In this document: piece after piece, positions 18,900 to 26,786 of the stretch | How positions within the stretch are numbered: the first letter of the stretch is position 1 | Layout of the letters: every line of letters begins with the position of its first letter | Assembly: GCF_963678635.1 (NCBI RefSeq) | Contig: NC_087066.1 | Location: 15,173,949 to 15,237,948 of the forward strand | DNA length: 64,000 nucleotides | Origin: Symsagittifera roscoffensis | Taxonomy: Eukaryota; Xenacoelomorpha; Acoela; Convolutidae | Reading direction: 5' to 3' | Translations under genes and position numbers: made by a program | The notes under the pieces: model-generated | Told to the model about the DNA's origin: nothing | Seen by the model: the letters and a program-made list of their open reading frames with translations, nothing else | Databases searched by the model: none

Positions 18900-20590
18900 A
18901 CAAACTGCAGAGCGGGAGGCATGCTCGCATACCCGGGGGACGTCGTGAACACCACTCTTGTCTTGGAACCAAACCTCGAGATAACGTTCTCCTGTACCTC
19001 ATTCATCGCTGCAAATAACGTCCGGATAGCTTCCCAGATTCTCTTCGGCGCCGGTTCATCGCCCTTGAGCTGCTCAAGAAACCCAGTCGCATGCAGGTGA
19101 TTATTCATTCCCGCAATCAGTAGTAGCTCGGGCTCGCAAGGCATCTCCGATTTTATTGCTACCACCAAGGTTAACATATGGTTCAGCTCAGCTCCCGGCA
19201 GTGAGTATATCAAAGTCTCCGGCCAGAACAACTTGGGAGACGTTCCCTCGAAGTCTGATCCCGCTACGATGACCACCCTCACAGCAGCTGGATCTGCTCT
19301 GTCGTAAACTGCCAAGGTCTTGGCCAATTGGGTGTTCCCGCAGGGTTTCCCGTATCTAGGATCGTCTGCCAACCTCGTGCCTTCATAAGCAGCATCCGGC
19401 AGTTCCATTTCCCTTGGGTCCAACAGTTTGTCCACCACCCTCAACTGTGCTGGAGTTGCCAACCTAATTCTGGCAATGCTCGTTCGATGTTTGTGGGGGG
19501 GCTCCACTATGAGTCCCGGACTCCCCAGCAACTTGAGAGGCCTGTAATTGATAGGTCCCATGACCAATTTTGTGGGAATCCCAGTCAGGTCCGCCGTCTC
19601 CATTATTTTCGCTCTTGAGAAATGCGTCTCGTGAGCCTTCAACCAGTCCACGCACTGGTGTCTACTCAATTCTTCATGTGACACTTGCTCGAGGCCCAAA
19701 GCTTCCGCCAACGCTTGTCTGCATTCCAGGTCTTCCAAGTCCAGCTCCTTTACCTTCTCCCAATATCTCGACCGACTGGTCTCCGCCGGTCTCTCCACCC
19801 TCTTGCTCTCCACCACTACCACCGAGGATACTACCGAACTCTGAGGTGTTGATGACGTTGCCTCCTCGGCCTCCATTGGTGCGGCACCTGGTAATCTGGT
19901 CCGGCTGCTCCTCGAGCTGTCTCTAGAATCGGCCGTCGCTCCCAGGCGACTGGATAAAGTTCTTGAGTTAAAGAAAGGTGGATTTGGAGGTGGCCCGAAT
20001 GTGAATTGGGCCGTCTCCAGCAATTCTGCCTCCAACGCGTTTTTGTGCCTTTGGAAGACATCATTCAACCATTCCAGTCTCCTATGGCTGTCAAAGTGGA
20101 TCCCGTCTGAGGATGCATTGTCGGGGAAAACAGATCGCTCCATCTGCTCGGCTACGTCTAGTAATCCAACGGGAAGGGCACTCCTTTGATGTATTTGCCT
20201 GATTATTTCGTTCAGGTTTCGCACCTTCGTGTTCATTTCCAACGCGTGTTGGTCCGTCTTCATGTTGTGGGGAATGGTACACACTGTGAGAATGGCAGGA
20301 TCCATTTGAATCCGCAATTCCTCAAGGATGCAGCTCATCTTGTCTTGTAGCTTCATCACCTTCCTGGACTCCCCCCTGGACACGTCACTCGTCCCGATCA
20401 TTAGAGTCACCGTATATACTCTCGCCATCCCTAGCATCTCAAGTGATGCCAATATCTGTGGCATCGCAGCTCCAGCGAAACTCAAGATCCCCGTTTGGCA
20501 ATGTGATTGAATCCGGGTCAGCACCCGCAGCAGGCGGTCCTCTACGATTAGGTGGACCGCCCCCTCTGGTACACGTGGCTGCGTGAGGTA
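18812..20590 (-). CDS. Tandem SGNH/GDSL-hydrolase-like domains in the accessory block
   Basis: Numbering from the codon at 20,524, the first module shows SGNH blocks in order: a block I-like VHLIVEDRLLRVL just upstream (the usual catalytic GDS reads EDR, so the Ser is replaced), block II Gly in FAGAAMP (residues 16-22), block III MIGTSD (42-47), and block V SSDGIHFD with Asp140 and His143. A linker rich in Ser and Pro follows. The second half repeats the pattern weakly: VVIVAGSDFEG, a PGAELNH Gly block and LLIAGMNNHL. SGNH enzymes are esterases/lipases, and esterase domains are known in some CR1 LINE proteins; a role here is unknown. The frame continues without a phase change from 20,591-21,598 across a TAA. 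With the block I Ser missing, module 1 is probably catalytically dead in this copy. Confidence 0.65.
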   Translation of the reverse strand, partial: YLTQPRVPEGAVHLIVEDRLLRVLTRIQSHCQTGILSFAGAAMPQILASLEMLGMARVYTVTLMIGTSDVSRGESRKVMKLQDKMSCILEELRIQMDPAILTVCTIPHNMKTDQHALEMNTKVRNLNEIIRQIHQRSALPVGLLDVAEQMERSVFPDNASSDGIHFDSHRRLEWLNDVFQRHKNALEAELLETAQFTFGPPPNPPFFNSRTLSSRLGATADSRDSSRSSRTRLPGAAPMEAEEATSSTPQSSVVSSVVVVESKRVERPAETSRSRYWEKVKELDLEDLECRQALAEALGLEQVSHEELSRHQCVDWLKAHETHFSRAKIMETADLTGIPTKLVMGPINYRPLKLLGSPGLIVEPPHKHRTSIARIRLATPAQLRVVDKLLDPREMELPDAAYEGTRLADDPRYGKPCGNTQLAKTLAVYDRADPAAVRVVIVAGSDFEGTSPKLFWPETLIYSLPGAELNHMLTLVVAIKSEMPCEPELLLIAGMNNHLHATGFLEQLKGDEPAPKRIWEAIRTLFAAMNEVQENVISRFGSKTRVVFTTSPGYASMPPALQFVCAVLILIAEGNGWRILMAAPNRELNRRT

Positions 20591-21598
20591 TTACACCCAA
20601 GCCGCGTCATGGAAGCAATGCCTCCTGACTCTTTGTGCCGTGCTCCAATCCATGCGATTGTGCCTGTGGTACCTGCCATCCGTGTTCTTCTTGTAGCTTG
20701 AGATTACCACACTCCTGATCGGTTGCTCCCTCCACGTCGGGGGTAGCTCCACTCTTGCTGGACTCTCACGATTCCTTAGTTGTAGCCTCTCGTTCAATTC
20801 TTTCAGACGTGACGAGCTGCCGCTCAGCTGAGTGCTGCTCGGGGTTGAACTCGGGGTATACCCAGGCAGTGCGACGTCCATCAATGGACGTATCGGTTGT
20901 GTCTCTAGGCCACGCAGGGAGGACGTTGACTCAGTTGGTATCCATACCTCCAACCCCTCATTAATATGCTCCTGAGCCGCGCGGTCAAGGTTAAATCGTC
21001 CCTTCGATCTGGGAGCTTCGTCCACCTCCATCCGCGACTCTGGTCTTGAGCCGGTAACCATTCGCTCTTTGGGCTTGGCTCCCTTTTGCATATCGAGCTC
21101 GCGTTGTCGTTGCTGGATTCTCTCAAGTTCAGACTTCAGCTGTTCACAATTCGCGGCATTCTCTCGCACCCTTTGTTCTTGCTGATGCTCGGCCTTCAGC
21201 ATATCAAGTTTCCTGCGCGATTGGTCCTTTTCGACGACCGCTTGATCTCTCTCCAGCTTCGCCTGATCTCTCTCAAGCTTCGCTTGATCCCGGTCGAGGT
21301 TCGCTTTGTTCCTCTCCCTCTGTGTCCTCTCAAGTTCTCTCTTCAGAGTACAGAGGTCCGGATACGCTTCTCCCGTTTGTTGCGCTCGCGTCATCGATGG
21401 TATCTTACTCGTGCTCTGGCCCGCTGATCTTGCCGATGGTCTGATCGGTAGTGGAAACTCCCCTGCGCCATACTCGGTGTTGTTGTTCAAGCCAGGGTTC
21501 CTTGCCAAGTCGAATCCCCTCACTTCTCCATCCACATTCCAGGACAGCCATCTGGTTTGCTCATGGTTGGATATTCCTTCAGTGGTGTAGTCGACCAT
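20591..21598 (-). CDS. Accessory block, coiled-coil segment
   Basis: A 335-codon frame with a central coiled coil of about 90 residues made of heptad-like repeats (DRDQAKLERDQAKLERDQ is the clearest), then a charged/Ser-Pro-rich region (GYTPSSTPSSTQLSGSSSRL). It ends at a TAA (20,591-20,593) and the same frame reads straight into the SGNH module. Upstream, the same frame continues across a TAG (21,635-21,637) to MVNTQDHLE. The arrangement (N-terminal helical domain, coiled coil, linker, enzyme) resembles a Gag-like or ORF1-like protein with a fused esterase. This is inference from layout. Confidence 0.6.
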   Translation of the reverse strand: MVDYTTEGISNHEQTRWLSWNVDGEVRGFDLARNPGLNNNTEYGAGEFPLPIRPSARSAGQSTSKIPSMTRAQQTGEAYPDLCTLKRELERTQRERNKANLDRDQAKLERDQAKLERDQAVVEKDQSRRKLDMLKAEHQQEQRVRENAANCEQLKSELERIQQRQRELDMQKGAKPKERMVTGSRPESRMEVDEAPRSKGRFNLDRAAQEHINEGLEVWIPTESTSSLRGLETQPIRPLMDVALPGYTPSSTPSSTQLSGSSSRLKELNERLQLRNRESPARVELPPTWREQPIRSVVISSYKKNTDGRYHRHNRMDWSTAQRVRRHCFHDAAWV

Positions 21599-21634
21599 CA
21601 GAACCGCTTCGGTTGCAGACTCCCGGCATTCACC

Positions 21635-21820
21635 CTACTCTTCCAATTGAAGGATGGTGTTCAGCATCACCGCCATTCTCTCGTCCACTTGGATGTAATC
21701 CAGGTCCCTCAAGCGTTTGTATAGTTCATCGAGCGTGGGCCTTTTCAGAGCCGATGGCATGGTCTTCCAGAATCGATCTGCCATTTCTATAATTTCTAGA
21801 TGATCTTGAGTATTAACCAA
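21635..21820 (-). CDS. Accessory block, N-terminal segment
   Basis: The first ~61 codons of the accessory block, beginning MVNTQDHLEIIEMADRFW and ending at TAG (21,635-21,637). The next 12 codons lead in the same frame into the coiled-coil segment. The MVNT start resembles the second Met of the block 1 gag (MVNTRSN), a weak hint that both blocks begin with a Gag-type N-terminus. Upstream is 430 bp without coding potential, so this is the likely translation start. Confidence 0.55.
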   Translation of the reverse strand: MVNTQDHLEIIEMADRFWKTMPSALKRPTLDELYKRLRDLDYIQVDERMAVMLNTILQLEE

Positions 21821-22252
21821 CTTGTGAATTACCTTACCACCTAAGAATTAGCGTACCACTTGAGAATTTGAGAATTAACTTCTTGAAGCGTTGTTCAACT
21901 TGTGTGTTTGTTCAAGAACTTCTTTTCTTTCAATTGAGTGCAGTTGGGTAGTCAATTTGACTTTATCAAATCAATCTGAAAATAACATTTGATTTTCAGA
22001 CTATCATGCTATGTTCCTAACCTAAAACCCCCCTGCCACTATAGTTAAAACCTTATCCTTTTCGTTCTACTAAAATAGTTCAATTGGTAGTTTTCTAAAA
22101 GCATGCAGATTCATTTTATGTTTTAGCACCATCAATCATTTAAAATTTAATTGTCATGCCAATCGCGTTTTAAGATCCTTTTACCTGTGCCGTGCCCCCA
22201 TACCCAACTTGAGATCCCTTCATACCCAACTCGAGACCCCCATGTACCCGAC
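21821..22252. other. Non-coding spacer between the two coding blocks of the giant element
   Basis: AT-richer than its surroundings, without a frame. Near 22,190-22,255 a short direct repeat of the form CATACCCAACTTGAGA / CATACCCAACTCGAGA / GTACCCGACTCAGG is visible. It could hold an internal promoter or splice site for a subgenomic RNA, or mark the junction of two elements. Confidence 0.5.
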
Positions 22253-23203
22253 TCAGGTGATGCTCAAGTAGTATTTCTTGTGCAGATGTACCATTATCTC
22301 CGTTTCCGCGAAGACCACGTGTAGGATAGCGTATAATTCCCTTGGGCTCAACTTGCCCCTGTTTGGGTCAGAGACCGGCATTGAGACCTCTGTTATCCTT
22401 CTTTCAATCATGAAGTCTCGTAGTCTTGTTAGTGCCAACATCACGTGTTCAGGATCGATTGTGTTCCTGTCATTGACCCTCGTCACTAGGAAGCACAGGT
22501 GTTTGCCTGGGACTTGTGCTACTGATGGTGGAAGCGCAGCCATTCCTCCCAGCCCCGGTCTCTGTCTAAACAGAAACTCCACGTTCTGGTACTCTCTCTT
22601 GAAGTCGGCCTCCAGTCTTGATTTGAAACTCATGTCCGCCGTGATACAGATTGCGCTAGTCCTGTCTGACAGGATGAAGTCACTATCCGTTATCAGGATG
22701 TTTTCCGAGTATTCGTTTGGTATTTCAAACTTCGTTTTGAAATTCCGTCCTATGGTAGGCTCAGCCTCCTCCCCATCCAGTTCCAGTCTGCTCGTTTCTC
22801 TCACTTCCCTGAGCTTCTTTATCATTAAATTTTCGGTGTGGGTAAGTCCTACCCCCACTCCCCGGACAAAAATATTTATCGACGTCCCCGTCGATGATGC
22901 TGGGTCTGAAATATCTGGTGGAATGTCGAGCGGCCTAACTGTTGCCGTCCAGCCGAAGAGAGGATTTTCCGTCTTCATGTGCTTTCCCGCTGATATGTCA
23001 ACTTGTTGTATGCTTTGTCCTTCGTCGCTTCCGTTCTTGACATCGCGCATCCATTCTAATATCCTCAAGTTCGTATTCTCCCTCCTCTCTTTCTCGCTCT
23101 GTTCCAAATCCGTCTCCCGCTCTGGTGTCGAGTAGTCTTCCTGTGGGTAGTGTTCATTATCATTGATGATTTGCCATTCATCATCAGCTGCCAGTTCGCC
23201 CAC
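22253..23203 (-). CDS. C-terminal tail of the pol polyprotein
   Basis: A 316-codon frame in the same phase as the integrase frame, separated from it only by a TAA (23,216-23,218) and four codons. It starts acidic (DDEWQIINDNEHYPQEDYST) and includes a helical stretch with LRILEWMRDVKN, then a globular region with FVRGVGVGLTHTENLMIKKL, LITDSDFILSDRTSAICITA and GKHLCFLVTRVNDRNTIDPE. No known domain recognised. Because the phase is kept, I infer it was translated as an extension of pol and not as an independent env. It ends at TGA or TAG near 22,253. Confidence 0.6.
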   Translation of the reverse strand: MGELAADDEWQIINDNEHYPQEDYSTPERETDLEQSEKERRENTNLRILEWMRDVKNGSDEGQSIQQVDISAGKHMKTENPLFGWTATVRPLDIPPDISDPASSTGTSINIFVRGVGVGLTHTENLMIKKLREVRETSRLELDGEEAEPTIGRNFKTKFEIPNEYSENILITDSDFILSDRTSAICITADMSFKSRLEADFKREYQNVEFLFRQRPGLGGMAALPPSVAQVPGKHLCFLVTRVNDRNTIDPEHVMLALTRLRDFMIERRITEVSMPVSDPNRGKLSPRELYAILHVVFAETEIMVHLHKKYYLSIT

Positions 23204-23215
23204 ACTTAGTAGCTC

Positions 23216-24937
23216 TTAGCTTAGGTCATCGGGCTGTATCTTATCAATCAGGAAATTGTCTCCGTACCTGTTGTACCTCATGCCTGTCCGTTTGCGATTG
23301 CCACTCCTTGTCCCCGCTGGTATTGATAAGTATGGTTCTGTCCACTTCGGCACCTCACCTTGCTCCGGATCTTTCCAGTCTTCTTGCACAAAAGATTCCG
23401 CTTCAGAGTCCGCTTCTATTTTTTCATTGTCATCCAAGCTCAAGTTCTCATTGCCATCATTTTTCTCTACGGTGCATCTTTTGTTCACTTCACATGCTGG
23501 CTCCATCAGTAGGTACTCAAGTCCCTCCATGTCCTTTGGTATACACCAGTCCTCTGGGGATGGGACATGAGGCTTCAGATTTTCATAATGTGCTGCTCGC
23601 CCAGTACTCAAGCGGTAGAACCGTCCTTGTTGATGTACTTCCGTTATCATGAATGGTCCTCTCCATTTCATGAGTAGTTTCTTTGTCCCTTTGGGCGGTA
23701 TGACATTCTGGAAAACCCACACGTACTGGCACACCTCATATGGCTTCGCCTGTAACATCTTTTCATCATATTTCTTGCGCTGTCTCATTTTTGCTTGCGC
23801 AGTGTTCCTCCTGCATAGCTCGTTTAGTTCCTGCTGTCTCCTGATCGCTTCTTTCACGTAAGCTTGAGGCGACGTCCTCTTCCCTTCGTATTCCGGGTAA
23901 AAGAATGTCAGGGGCATTGCTCTCTCCCTGCCCGTCAACATCATGAAAGGACTGATGCCCGTTGTTGAGTGTTGCGTACTGTTGTACGCCCCTTCGACTT
24001 GCGGCAGATATTTATCCCAGTCTGTCATGTATCTTGAGCAGTATACCCTCAGCATGTTCACCAACGTTCTATTCTGTCTCTCTACCAGCCAGTTGGTCTG
24101 AGGATGGTAAGTCGTTGAGTGTGCTTGAGCAATGTGTGACCTCTTCATTAATTCTTTGTTCAAATCCCCCACAAAGGCCATGCCATTGTCTGACTGAAAA
24201 GTCATTGGACAACCATACCTCGATATCCAATGAGTTATCAGGTTGTCACAAGTCTCCTCTGCCGAGGCTGTTTGACACGGCACCGCTTCAGCCAACTTTG
24301 TGAAGTGGTCTATTATAACCAGTATCTGGTTATACCCAGACTCCGTCATGCAGATCTTTTGATGGTCTATCTGCACCACTTCATTAAATTCTGAGCTTTC
24401 AAACGACTTGAGTGGGAACTTCATCTTCCTTGGGTCTTTTACTTGCAGGCATGCCAGGCATGCATTCACCCATCTCTCGCAAGCTTTTCTCAACCCTGGC
24501 CAATCAAACCTGTGAAGTATTCTTTGTTGCACCTTGTCTATCCCCTGGTGCCCCATCTGGTCGTGCGATCTAAATAACACCTCTGTCTGATACAATTGTG
24601 GTAATATGATGAGGTTGTGCTTGTGTAATATTTTCTCCTCAACTTTTCTCTTGCACGCTACCACCCCGTCAGCTGTGTGATAGAGTAAATCTTTCTTCTC
24701 GTTGTAGAACTGGCTCAAGATCTTGTAGCTGTCTTGTTCGAGTTCCCCTTTCTCCTTGGACCCCGTCTGGATCCATTTGGAGAGGTTACTTGTCATCTTG
24801 TCATTCTTTTGGGCTCTTATCAGGTCCGACAGCCTATATCTCGCCTTGACATGTTCCTTTAGTGCCATGATCTGTCCATTCATTTCCCCAGGGTTGTGGA
24901 TGTCATCATTCAGCTTCACGCATATTATCCTCTTCAC
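23216..24937 (-). CDS. Integrase of the giant Gypsy-type element
   Basis: A 573-codon frame with a complete Ty3/Gypsy integrase. The N-terminal HHCC zinc finger is HDQMGHQGIDKVQQRI then CERWVNACLACLQ. The DDE catalytic core follows: VVQIDHQKI (first Asp), FQSDNGMAF (second Asp), and NWLVERQNRTL with the Glu in VERQN. The GPF-type C-terminal module is KKLLMKWRGPFMITEVHQQG, followed by YRLSTGRAAHYENLKPH. Asn-Trp replaces the usual Asn-Gly just before the catalytic Glu motif, an uncommon change. The frame overlaps the upstream connection frame by 32 nt in a different phase, a probable frameshift within pol. Confidence 0.93.
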   Translation of the reverse strand: MKRIICVKLNDDIHNPGEMNGQIMALKEHVKARYRLSDLIRAQKNDKMTSNLSKWIQTGSKEKGELEQDSYKILSQFYNEKKDLLYHTADGVVACKRKVEEKILHKHNLIILPQLYQTEVLFRSHDQMGHQGIDKVQQRILHRFDWPGLRKACERWVNACLACLQVKDPRKMKFPLKSFESSEFNEVVQIDHQKICMTESGYNQILVIIDHFTKLAEAVPCQTASAEETCDNLITHWISRYGCPMTFQSDNGMAFVGDLNKELMKRSHIAQAHSTTYHPQTNWLVERQNRTLVNMLRVYCSRYMTDWDKYLPQVEGAYNSTQHSTTGISPFMMLTGRERAMPLTFFYPEYEGKRTSPQAYVKEAIRRQQELNELCRRNTAQAKMRQRKKYDEKMLQAKPYEVCQYVWVFQNVIPPKGTKKLLMKWRGPFMITEVHQQGRFYRLSTGRAAHYENLKPHVPSPEDWCIPKDMEGLEYLLMEPACEVNKRCTVEKNDGNENLSLDDNEKIEADSEAESFVQEDWKDPEQGEVPKWTEPYLSIPAGTRSGNRKRTGMRYNRYGDNFLIDKIQPDDLS

Positions 24938-25886
24938 GGATCTTCATATCATCTTCTGGCACCAGATTTGTTCTGACATTTGAGTTGCATGATAGTTCCC
25001 TGAATGGTTTCCTCGAAACTGCAATTCTTTCAAGTTCTTCACCTCCTCGTACTTCTTGTACGTCCAAATTGTACGTTCCTGAGGATGGATCTGTTTGTAA
25101 TTCCCTGTCGCGGTGTCTAATCTTCTCTTCCCTCAATATCATGCATAGACTTCCCTGATTGTCGTTGCTCTCATCCGAGTCCTCATCCCATAGTTCACAC
25201 TCCCCGGACAAATTTCCTTCTTCAGTATCTTCTTCCGTGGACGTGGACCACTCCCCGGACTCCTGAACTAGTCCCAGGTATTCAGCTTCTTCCTTGAACG
25301 CCACTTTCTTTTTCCTAACCCGAGTCTGCTCAAGTATCTCGTCAGGGATTTTTTCAACCAGTGACTGCACGACTTCTTTCCCATCAGGGTTAGTCACCTT
25401 CGAGGTGTTTTTATCACTAACTATCTCGCTCCTTCGCCGTATTGTGACCTCCGGTTCCTCCTTACCCTTTTCTTGGATCACGGATTTGTCATCTGCTAGT
25501 TTCTCGAGTAACCTCATTAAGTCATCATCTATTTGTGCATCTCCCGTTTTCACCTGGTTAAGATCATAGCCTTTTGCCTTGAGCGTCTCCCTCACAATCT
25601 TTGACTTGAGTATTATCCCTATCGGCATCCCTCGGTTCTTCTTCAAGATTGTTTTCTCCGGAGGTTCTTTTGGTAATTCGGGGTGATCTTCTATTGGTTT
25701 GCCTGATTTGTCTAGCCATCTCGTGAGTGGAAGACTGTCGTACGTTTCCTTATCCATGAAGGAGAAGCCATCCTTGATTTCAGGTCTATCTGCCTCCCTC
25801 TGTTCTTGTCTCTCGTAGAACTCCGTCTTCTTACTCAAGCTGTCAGCGTTTTGATGTTTGTCTCGTGTTCTATGCTCAATTATCAT
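24906..25886 (-). CDS. RNase H end and acidic connection region of pol
   Basis: The first residues (MIIEHRTRDKHQNADSLSKK) are the end of the RNase H domain with the conserved H-x-N-A-D-x-L-S motif, so this frame directly continues the RT/RNase H frame in the same phase across a TAA (25,923-25,925). The remaining ~280 residues are an acidic, low-complexity linker to the integrase (GEWSTSTEEDTEEGNLSGEC). The last residues VRTNLVPEDD lead into the integrase frame after a phase change near 24,925. Confidence 0.85.
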   Translation of the reverse strand: MIIEHRTRDKHQNADSLSKKTEFYERQEQREADRPEIKDGFSFMDKETYDSLPLTRWLDKSGKPIEDHPELPKEPPEKTILKKNRGMPIGIILKSKIVRETLKAKGYDLNQVKTGDAQIDDDLMRLLEKLADDKSVIQEKGKEEPEVTIRRRSEIVSDKNTSKVTNPDGKEVVQSLVEKIPDEILEQTRVRKKKVAFKEEAEYLGLVQESGEWSTSTEEDTEEGNLSGECELWDEDSDESNDNQGSLCMILREEKIRHRDRELQTDPSSGTYNLDVQEVRGGEELERIAVSRKPFRELSCNSNVRTNLVPEDDMKIREEDNMREAE

Positions 25887-25922
25887 GTTGTACCCATCCA
25901 GGCGAACTATCCACCTCCCAAT

Positions 25923-26756
25923 TTAACTTTGGTCCATTGAGTACGTCCTCAGCCAGCTTAATGCCCTGTTGTCGACTCGCAGCTTGAATGGCTCGCTGCC
26001 TAGGTATGCTCTATATTTCTCGACAAAGGTAACCACCGCGAACATCTCTGCTTTCGGTGCCCCGTACTTCATTTCCGTGTCACTTAAGACTTTTCTCCCG
26101 TACGCTATTGGTCTCAAGACTGTTTTCCCGTTCCATTCTTGTTCCTGATGGAGAATTCCAGAAATCGCTACTACCGACGCATCCGTGTCCAGCACGTACA
26201 TCCCTTTCTTTGTTGGCATCCCTAGTACTGGTGCCTCGCACAACTCTTTCTTTATTCTCTGGAATGACTCTTCTGCTGCGTTGTTCCCTGTGAACTTCTT
26301 GCCCTTGTGTCTCATTAACTGTTGCATCGGGTATACCTTGTCTGCATAGCCTTTGATGAATTCTCTGTAGTAATTCGCAAAACCCAGGAAGCTCATCAAT
26401 TGGTGTTCCGTTTTTGGCGATTTCCAAGTTAGAACTGCTTCTACTGCATCTGGATCTGGTCGGATGCCGTGCCTGTCCACCATCCTGCCCAAGTATTTTA
26501 TCGAATCCTTGAGTATCTCGCACTTTGATGGTTTACACTTTAGCCCCGACCTCTTCATACATGCAAACACCTCGTCCAGTCGCTCGATATGGTCTTCAAG
26601 TGTGGGCGTCGCTATTACCACGTCATCCACATAGCACATTATCAGATTGCCGTACTTCTTTGTCACTCCTATCAGTGCATGTGCCATCAACCGTTGAAAA
26701 GTGGCTGTGGCATTGCAAAGGCCAAACGGCATCCGTTTCCATTGAAACAGCCCCAA
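25923..26756 (-). CDS. Reverse transcriptase palm and RNase H
   Basis: Continues the RT that begins in the upstream frame, same phase, across a TAG at 26,787-26,789. Features: GLFQWKRMPFGLCNATATFQ, the catalytic YVDDVVIATP, CKPSKCEILKDSIKYLG, the thumb/connection LGFANYYREFIKGYADKVYP, and the RNase H core YVLDTDASVVAISGILHQEQ, KVLSDTEMKYGAPKAEMFAV and LRVDNRALSWL, giving the D-E-D acidic residues. It ends at TAA 25,923-25,925, after which RNase H reads on. The stop within RT makes this copy non-autonomous unless the stop is read through. Confidence 0.92.
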   Translation of the reverse strand: MGLFQWKRMPFGLCNATATFQRLMAHALIGVTKKYGNLIMCYVDDVVIATPTLEDHIERLDEVFACMKRSGLKCKPSKCEILKDSIKYLGRMVDRHGIRPDPDAVEAVLTWKSPKTEHQLMSFLGFANYYREFIKGYADKVYPMQQLMRHKGKKFTGNNAAEESFQRIKKELCEAPVLGMPTKKGMYVLDTDASVVAISGILHQEQEWNGKTVLRPIAYGRKVLSDTEMKYGAPKAEMFAVVTFVEKYRAYLGSEPFKLRVDNRALSWLRTYSMDQS

Positions 26757-26786
26757 CTCGCAAGCGAACCCTGTTTTGTCCCTGTC

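Noticed and set aside
14034-20282. Numerous plus- and minus-strand frames of 60-150 codons in the accessory block
   Set aside because: They overlap longer, coherent minus-strand frames that keep phase over kilobases; the shorter ones are shadows caused by the higher GC content.
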